47,324 nucleotides of DNA from Nephromyces sp. MM_2019 (Eukaryota; Apicomplexa; Aconoidasida; Nephromycida), in the NCBI GenBank assembly GCA_015657535.1, contig JADHZB010000395.1:1-47324 (forward strand). Direction: 5' to 3'. The notes under the pieces are model-generated. The model was given only the letters and a program-made list of their open reading frames with translations, ran no database searches and had not been told where the DNA came from. A program made the translations under genes and the position numbers. Shown one piece after another: positions 39,727 through 47,324 of the stretch; within the stretch, counting starts at the first letter, position 1; each line of letters starts with the position of its first letter.

Positions 39727-42298
39727 CTACAATGATCTAATTATTTGGATCAAGTTATCCAAGCCCCATGTCATGTTTGAGTTAACTTGCTGGTTAGATT
39801 CAAAGTTTAAGTATCTTGGACCAAGCTTTTATAGGGATAAATGGTTGTTTTCATTTAGACTTGTTAAATTTTAAATAAAATTGAGCTTACATGTGAAAAT
39901 TGTGGAATTGCATGAGCGAAATCGAGCCACTTCACGGAAATTTTATGAGGATGGATGATGTCATAGTAAAAAACCAACGAAGTTGCATAAAAGTGATAGT
40001 AAGGCTGGTTACATATCCAATTACTTAAACTTTGTAGTTGTTTTATCAAATTTTGCTTATCAATGTCATCAAGATTAGCATTGATAAGAAATCTATTAAA
40101 CAGAATATTGGTTATTTATTATAAATTTTATGAAAACCATAGATTGTTGAACATGTTAAACTATACATTTAAAGATAACAAAAATATGTTTTATGCATGA
40201 TATAGAGATATTCCCACCTCTTCAGCAAGTTAAGGGCCTGAAGTTTATCAAAGGAAGCACCTTGTTTGGTGTTAATATTAACCTCTTTACCTCTGTCATC
40301 CTAATAAGTAAAATAAATTAAAATGCCTGGTAACATAAATAATTTTTTAGTAAACTTATTATACATACAATGAATGAGCATCCACAAACTCTGAAACCCA
40401 GTGATGATTGTGTGGTTTCTTTTACAACCTAATAAATATATATAAATTTATAAGAATTTTATCAAGAAAATATTTAAAAAAATTGACCTTTTCTTGTCTC
40501 CAACTTTTCAAAAGATTATGTAGTGATGTTGAATTTTCAAAGTCATCATCATTTTCAAATCCTATGGAAGTTGGCTTAATATTCTGTTTACGGGTGTAGA
40601 TATATACAAATAGCAGTTTAAAATAAGGTATGGCAATAGTATTAATTATTGTATAAGTAAAAGACCTGAATCTTGAAAGCTGCCTCTATAAAATTGAAGT
40701 CTCTACGTAGAATTTTCTTAATACATCTCCAATTTTCAGTGATGAAATCCTTTTTAGCCTTGTCAAAGTATGAAAACTTCATTCTTTCCTCAAAGCCTGG
40801 CTGGCCACTATATTCTCCAATATAACCTGAACCTAATTTTACATCTAGTATAGCTGGACGTTCGTAACCATTAAAGAGGTTGTTTAACTATAGGAAAGGT
40901 ATGAAAGTTGTTTTCTACAATATTTAAGTATATTGGGGTTTGGCATTACTTGAATCATACTAATAGATGATAGATTTTGATGTTCGGGAATTTTTGACCA
41001 CTTTGTTTCATAATCTGGTAATATCCAAAAATTTCAAGAGATAAAACAATCAGTTTACAAAACTATCATATTTGGGATTGGAAGGTTTCATAGTTATATC
41101 GTTAAATGAATTTGTAAGTTTCAATTACTAATAATCAGCTAAAGAGAAAAATTGTACAGTTTAGCCTCTAGGAGCTTCCTATATAGGGGGGAGTATATGT
41201 ATGGTTCAGTGCTTACTTAAGTTTTGATCTTTTTGAAATGTCATAGCTGCATAGTTAATTCCTAAAAACTCGGGTATTAAATTGAGTGACTTTAATTTGT
41301 GCATAGTTGACGAAAATTTTAAAATACTTTCTAGTCCATAAAATTTTTTCAGTTGTAATTTGATTTTATGGAGGAGTTCCTCATGGGCATAATGATGAGG
41401 GTCGAAAATTTGGTGAGTAGAGTTAGGTTGATAATAAAGATGATTTGAATGATCGTCAGGCCCTTTTTCATCTGGAGATGTATTGTGTGATTGTAAATTA
41501 GTTGTATGGACATAGTCACCTGCCATAGAAAGTTTGAATTATGTTTTAAAAATAAGAATTTCTTGAATTATGTTCAGGTTTATATAGCTAAATAAAATTT
41601 TAAATTTCCTACCATTTATATTTGTTTTATGTGAAAAATTGGGTATAACAGAATCCTTGTGGCGGCTTTTACCTTTGAATTTATTCTTACTTTGGTATAT
41701 CTTTACATATGGCTGCAATAATCAAATGTAAATTATTGAAAGTATGTTTTCAGTTTCATTTGTTCAGTAAAAGCTTCTTCTATGGATTTGAAAATGTATT
41801 TTTACATAAAATTTTAAATAAAATAGTTTTATATCTTTAATTATTTCCATAATTCGACCTGGTAAATAATCTAAAATACTAAAATGCTTGCTTGAGGATT
41901 TTACTCACTATGTTCTTGCTTTGTGGGTTGCTTCTGAAATGGTTAATTAAGTTCATTCCTGAGCTCGATAGTAGAATTGTGTAATAAAATAAGGGCTCTC
42001 TTTCATTGAAGAAATTTATGTGTTTATAAAAGTATCCAGAGTCATCTTCAAGCATTAAAGAAGTCCCTGTAATACTTTTCGATAGCTTCAAATCTCCCGA
42101 ATAGTTGTCTTGTAAAATCTATAAGCATTTAGTAGTAAAAATAGTTGTGTAAATATAAAGACACTACTCCATGCAGGAGATTATTATTACCTTATGCTTC
42201 CCTAAGCATTTCAAAAGTACTCGGACTAAGTTGTTGTCAAAGTTATCAAGCTTTAGATTTGTAAAGTCCAGGTTTAGGCTAGTTGTGTCAAGCATCAT
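39727..42298 (-). CDS. inositol polyphosphate kinase family protein (IPMK/IP6K type)
   Basis: ATP-dependent kinase of inositol polyphosphates. Eleven exons in phase: 42298-42191, 42118-41909, 41712-41613, 41519-41217, 41014-40950, 40887-40666, 40583-40488, 40428-40369, 40300-40218, 40092-39891, 39825-39727; 515 residues. Family signatures: an NEREPLFYY block in exon 2 (ReLxFY region), the PxxxDxKxG motif as PAILDVKLGSG in exon 6, GFRVCGCSF in exon 8, FYATSLVFYYD (S-L-L-x-YD region) and VKWLDFAHA (metal-binding DFAH) in exon 10, and GLDNLIQIIRSL at the end. A His/Asn/Ser-rich insertion of about 60 residues sits in exons 3-4. I cannot tell IPMK from IP6K or IP3 kinase by eye. Two ATGs lie in tandem at the start. 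Confidence 0.88.
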
Positions 42299-43287
42299 TG
42301 TGTAAGTAACTTCAAGTTTGCTTGGGTGTTAGAGTGTGTAAGGATTACCAGAGCATCAGGATCTAACGCTCAGAGAAGCTTAACAATGTTGAGATAGTGT
42401 TGGGAATGTAGATATAGGTGATTTGTTTCGGAGGGTTTCATATCTTCCATCTGTTAAATCATTGCCAAGTTTAATTCATTTTTCTCAATGTTTGAGCTAA
42501 TTCAGGAGGTATGCCATCATAAGTGTCTATTTTAGATGAAAAGTAAGCTCTTATAAGAATAAATCATAAAATAATCCTTCTATTTGTCTGAGTACAACTA
42601 AATTACTTAGTTTCCTATACTAACTTATCATTATTAGGATTTAAGTAACAAATATTTTTTTCTAGTCTTGAAGTTTACTATTTTTATAAGGGTTGGATTC
42701 ATTAAGCTGTGAAAATTTACCCAGCCTAGCTAGAATGTTATTCAAATCAGTGGTTAAAGTTAAATTGTTAATTGTATAAAACGTTTGCTTATTTTCTTGC
42801 TACGCTGAATGTAATAAGCCTATCATTTTAATGACAAACTGATTTGCTAAGCTTTATCGTGGCAGTCAAACGGCAAAACGGTTTGGAAGCAGTTGGGATA
42901 GAGTAATTAAAATGGTAACATTAAATGCACCAACAATGTTGTTGCACTAATTTCGAGCTCAGAACGCTCAGATGTATTTACACACCTTTACAACTTCATT
43001 AATGTGTCTTAAACTGTTTTGAAATTTTATCTACATATTTCTCAAAATTTTTTTGAAATTTTATCTACATATTTCTCAAAAATTCTAAGTCTTTAGGAAG
43101 TTGTTCCCACTTAGTGCTCAAGATAATCAAATAAGGACTAAAAATCATTTAAAAGAGTCGAAATTCCAAATTTGTTAATAGAATGTTAGGATTTATTTTC
43201 GTTAATTTTCGACTTATTATTTTTATAACTCCCAAAAAATTATGATATAAAAGATTCTCCCGCGAGCATATTATAATTATTGAAGAA
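42299..43287. other. intergenic region, divergent gene starts
   Basis: About 1 kb between the inositol-kinase start (minus) and the small secreted gene (plus). It includes a 34-base tandem duplication (separate entry). No coding feature supported. Confidence 0.5.
43017..43083. repeat. 34-bp direct duplication
   Basis: The stretch ttttgaaattttatctacat followed by atttctcaaa occurs at 43017 and again at 43051, an exact 34-base step. It is about 200 bases upstream of the small secreted gene. Confidence 0.85.
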
Positions 43288-44487
43288 ATGAATTTTCTAA
43301 AAATATTTATAATAGAGATGTTTTTATTAATTCCTGTTCAGAAGGCTGTAGGAAATGAAGCAATACCACCGGCGGTTTTGAATGTTCTTTTAGGATTGCT
43401 TATAGGCAGATCTCCTGTACCAGAAAAAAAAGGTTTTAGCTGAACTTTAAAATAATTAATAAAATTTTATAATTCAATACAAAGACGAATACGCAAGAGT
43501 AACACAGTCACCACTAATGTAAATTACAACAAAACCTAGAAAAAATATACTTATCAAATGAAGAAATATTAAGCTTGATAAGGTAACAATAGGAAAAGCT
43601 GATAATCCTGTATCGGAGATGCAAATCGAGCAACGTTAGAAATCATAGAACTTTTCAAATACTCTAATTTAAATCAATTTTTTAAAGAGAGTAATTATTT
43701 TAAAGCTAAATTCAATAATAAAATGAAAATTCTAATACCATATATATAAAGATAATTTGGAAACAACGGAAAATTTCATAAAAGTAAGAAACAATATTGA
43801 ATTTAACAAACTGTAAAGCAGTTTCCAGAGTCAAAATATCGATGTTAATCAAAACGATAAACTAAGTAACTTAAAATTATCTCTGGTACCATTAATTAAT
43901 CACCTAAGTTCAAAAGGTAATAAGTAATATATGACTCTGTTATTATATCTGAATAAGCAGAAAACAATTAAATCATATCAGATGGTAGCTTAGGAATAGG
44001 TACATCTAGTGATGAAAAAGCTGCAGCAAACTTTGAGAAAAATGCCCTAACAAGGAGCTCAAAGTATTACAAGCCAGTGTCAGAGAGGCTAATATTCAAA
44101 GAATTTTTGAAAGTGAGAACTATGTTTATCAAAAAAGTTGATTTGCTGTTGTATAATACTAATGTCAATTTTAGAATAAAATATTAATGCCAAGGTCAAG
44201 GAGGTCATACAAAACCATTAACTTGACTGAAGAACCTGAAATGATAAACATTAAATTAGCTCCAAAGTAGACAAAAATTAGAGATATTAAACAGGATAAA
44301 ATTTATATATACAAAACAAAGTTACTATCCTTCTGAGCAGCTTATGAGAGGCACTATGACTGGACCTTATAAAATCTATTTTAATAAGCAACGACAACCA
44401 ATTATTAAGGTAAATTGTATTTCATGTTAAAATTCCAATATACTAAATCAGAGAAATAATTATAAAAGGAAAGGAAAGATGATATAA
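43288..44487 (+). CDS. small secreted protein of unknown function, nine small exons
   Basis: I do not recognise this protein. No single exon exceeds 50 codons, so it is easily missed. Exons 43288-43432, 43485-43518, 43564-43634, 43752-43783, 43829-43916, 43982-44112, 44175-44266, 44322-44409, 44452-44487; every junction is GT/AG and phase carries through all eight, giving 238 residues. The N terminus has a clear signal peptide (hydrophobic 3-16, likely cleavage near residue 20-22) followed by another hydrophobic stretch (about 29-39). The rest is polar, with a segment DGSLGIGTSSDEKAAANFEK and later YYPSEQLMRGTMTGPYKIYF, which look like folded sequence. No cysteine is seen after the signal region. 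It ends in a short basic tail (RKGKMI). The middle exons (34 and 32 bases) are the least certain. Confidence 0.65.
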
Positions 44488-45012
44488 GCCCTCCTGAGTC
44501 TATATTTGATTCTTGAAGGAGATATTTCTAAGATAAGTGATAATCTTTGACTATTCATAGAAAATCATAATGAAGATTAACAATAAATTTACAATAAATG
44601 TTGATAGATTCAAGTACCATTGGAGCTTAGTGATATTTTATTTTCATGTATATAAAAAATGTGTTAAGTATAAAACATTGGATTACAATTAAAAGGTATA
44701 GTAAATTATAAGATTTTAATGTATTTGTATTTGTGGAGAAATAATTCAGTTGAAAAGTCAAAATTAATATTATATTTGGAAATTTATTTTTTTAAAAAAT
44801 TAGAAAAAATTAGCATTAGCTTTCGATAATCGTCAGGAGTCATCTAAATAATTTTTGTGATCAATAATCTAGCTTCAAGCTATCTTATTATTATATTAAT
44901 GAGCTTAAGAATTGTAGGGTAGAAAAAGAGAAATTAAATCAAATTTATAAATCATTAGCCATCAGATCATTACAGTAGAAAATGTTGATATATAATTCTT
45001 CAAAGGTTATAA
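44488..45012. other. intergenic region between convergent genes
   Basis: About 525 bases of AT-rich sequence between the stop of the secreted-protein gene and the ClpB stop. Nothing recognisable. Confidence 0.5.
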
Positions 45013-47218
45013 TTAAATTTTCATCTCAATTTTTTGAAGTGGATTTTTGGGTATCTCAACTCCAGGGTTAGTTGTATTGTCAAGATTCTTATCTATCTTT
45101 AATCTATCATTTTTAACTTTAACATAGATTGTATCTCCTGGTAAGAATTCTCCTACCAAAATTCCACGGGCCAATGGACTTTCTATTTCCCTTTGGATTG
45201 TCCTTTTAAGAGGCCGAGCCCCGAATGCAGGGTCATACCTTTGAAACCAAAAAATAATATATAAATTTCCAGTTGAATCAAGATTTTTATTCTTAAAAGC
45301 TTATAACTTACCCTATTTCAGCAATATATGCCATAGCGGAGTCATCAATTGATAATTTGATTTTCTTTTCTTGAAGTCTATCTACTAACTTAATAAGTTC
45401 TAGGCCAACAATATCTTTTAATTCTATGGTAAATTGATAATTTGATATAAATTATATATGATAGGATTCAAAGTAAATCTTTAGTAAAAAAACAAACCTT
45501 TCTTAGTTAGGGCATCAAATATAACAAACTCATCTATACGATTGAGGAATTCTGGTTTATATTTATCCCTTACAGCTTTCATAACATAGCTGAGAGATCA
45601 AATAAAATTAGGGAAAATGTGAACTGATAGATTATACACAAATCTGAAAATGTATTACTTCCTCATTTCCTGCACTTTATTAGCATCTCCTGCAAGTTCT
45701 AAGATTTTTTCACTTCCAATATTTGAGGTAAAAATAATAATTGTGTTTCTAAAATTCACAACATTTCCTTTACTATCGCTCACTCGACCATCATCAAGTA
45801 CTTGTAATAATATATTGAATACATCTGGGTGTGCCTTTTCCCTGGTAAATATGAAAAATATATTTATTTCAAAATTCCTCAATAAGTGTTAGAAATTCAA
45901 GAACTTAGGAAACTTGTTCTAAACCTCAAATTTCTCATACAAATATTACAATACTAATAAATCAAAAACATAAAATTATTAAATTTTCATTCAGGCATCT
46001 AAACCAAATATATGATATCATTCAACCACCTTCTTTATATATAATGATCTTACATTTCATCAAATAATATAACTGAGTAAGGTTTTTTCCTAACAGCATC
46101 AGTCAGTTGGCCACCTTGTTCATAACCAACATAACCTGGTGGTGCACCTAATAATTTGGATATTGAGTGTTTCTCCATATATTCAGACATATCTAATCGG
46201 ATCATAGCCTCCTCTATAAGAAATAAAAATATAAAAGGTAATAAATATATATATATATATATATAACTGTTAAATTTTCTTTGAATAAAATGAAATAAAA
46301 AAAAACTAGTAAATGTGTAAAAAAAATTCTTTTTTGTTTATATATGAACAAGGATATATATATATAAATATACAATTAAAAGGTATATTACGCATGATAT
46401 AGCCACAAAAAAATGAATAAAAATATGTGACTTTAAAATGTTTTTAATTAACTTGTTTTTGGTTAACCCTAATTAATAAATTTAAGCCCTAATTATGCAA
46501 ACCCTAATTTGATAAACGTTATTGTGTAAAGTAAAATTTTGTTACCTGTATCAAACATAAATTCAGCAAGTGATTTACACAGTTCTGTTTTCCCCACACC
46601 AGTTGGCCCTAGAAATACAAGGCTTGCTATGGGCTTTTCAGGATCATTCAAACCAGCCCTTGATCTTTGAATAGCTTCTGCAACAACCTTAACCTTTAAT
46701 AAATTGATAAAATGAATATTACACACACAAATTGAAAATAAAATTTAGATAAATTTTATGTTTATTACATGTATTATATGTAATATATATCAAAACATCC
46801 CAAATATAAAATGAATAGATTAATAATAAATTATACATTCTATGTCAAATAATATTCTATAATTAAATCAAATGTATTTAGGGATATATATATTATATAG
46901 AAAATCATTATTATTCAAATAGAATATATAAAATTAAAAATATATATATTACTTATTTAACTAATAAGTTTTATATATATAATTTGTAAATATATATATA
47001 AAACATACTGAATTATTTTGTCCAATTAAACGCTGATGAAGATGATCCTCTAAGTTTAATATTTTTTCACGCTCTGATTTTGCAAGTTTATTCACAGGTA
47101 TACCAGTCCACATTGAAACAACTGTAGCTACATCATCTAGTGTAACTTCATCTCTTAATAAACGATTTCCATTAGATATATCTGATTTATATGTATTTTC
47201 AGCTTCTTTAAGTTGTCT
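45013..47218 (-). CDS. ClpB-type AAA+ protein disaggregase, C-terminal part (5' end outside the window)
   Basis: Hsp100/ClpB chaperone that threads aggregated or exported proteins using ATP. Visible exons: 47218-47009, 46693-46546, 46213-46054, 45841-45659, 45589-45498, 45423-45312, 45238-45013; phases agree, 376 residues plus stop. Contains the end of the middle region ([17 protein letters not shown]), second AAA domain with Walker A GPTGVGKT, pore loop GYVGYEQGG, Walker B VILFDEM, sensor [16 protein letters not shown] with the arginine finger region, and the sensor-2 motif [12 protein letters not shown]. The end lacks any targeting signal. Apicomplexans have plastid and vacuolar (HSP101) forms; the missing N terminus is needed to tell them apart. 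Two introns near 46214-46545 and 46694-47008 exceed 300 bases and are AT-repeat rich. Confidence 0.92.
46214..47008. repeat. AT-microsatellite introns in the ClpB gene
   Basis: Two introns (46545-46214 and 47008-46694 on the minus strand) with long AT dinucleotide runs, for instance at 46243-46264 and 46940-47002. They are three to five times longer than most introns here. No coding signal apart from the exon 46693-46546 between them. Confidence 0.6.
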
Positions 47219-47324
47219 CTGATTAAATAGATATAAATATAATATAACCAAGATGAATTTATCTTTTATAAGTATGTATAATATATCATAATGCATATAA
47301 TTACTAATATAAAGTTAATTATAT

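Noticed and set aside
39677..39874. Plus-strand frame of 65 codons
   Set aside because: Antisense to the final exon of the inositol kinase, which holds the conserved C-terminal helix.
45650..45892. Plus-strand frame of 80 codons
   Set aside because: Antisense to the Walker B downstream exon of ClpB.

Overview
This is a eukaryotic nuclear window, about 27% GC, read with the standard code (TAA, TAG and TGA all end genes and none is in frame). It is very rich in introns. I traced 16 protein genes by hand, joining exons at GT/AG sites only where the reading phase carried through, and inferred about 115 introns, mostly 45-100 bases. The gene content suggests an apicomplexan or close alveolate relative: two SERA-type papain-family proteases, a second-type lysyl-tRNA synthetase with a signal-anchor-like leader typical of plastid import, a nuclear-encoded organellar S12, a divergent actin-related protein and a divergent CDK-like kinase. 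The presence of an organellar ribosomal protein and probably a plastid, plus the intron density, argue against Cryptosporidium. I cannot name the genus.

Layout. Left edge, minus strand: an ER M28 metallopeptidase (ERMP1 type) running off the window. Then, plus strand: an actin-related protein (4955-7248), two tandem membrane-anchored SERA-like proteases with EGF modules (9638-12423 and 13230-16118) and RNA polymerase subunit AC19 (16975-17548). A CDK-like kinase lies on the minus strand (19137-17739). Plus strand again: a secreted CAP-domain protein (21027-23454) followed by a three-copy 73-bp repeat, organellar LysRS (24485-26625), organellar S12 (27585-28565), an unrecognised coiled-coil protein (28991-30414) and GAR1 (31188-32230). 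Minus strand: a HOP1/HORMA meiotic protein (34009-32529), the spliceosomal protein PRP3 (37719-34675) and an inositol polyphosphate kinase (42298-39727). A small secreted protein of nine tiny exons lies on the plus strand (43288-44487), and the C-terminal part of a ClpB-type AAA+ disaggregase on the minus strand reaches the right edge.

Most genes are unrelated housekeeping functions (splicing, rRNA pseudouridylation, transcription, organelle translation, meiosis). The surface/secreted cluster (two SERA-EGF proteases and, after AC19 and the kinase, the CAP protein) is the accessory part. The strongest candidate for something undescribed is the SERA-like protease pair: a catalytic core of the parasite egress-protease type fused to EGF modules, one transmembrane helix and a short basic tail, duplicated in tandem with exon lengths preserved.
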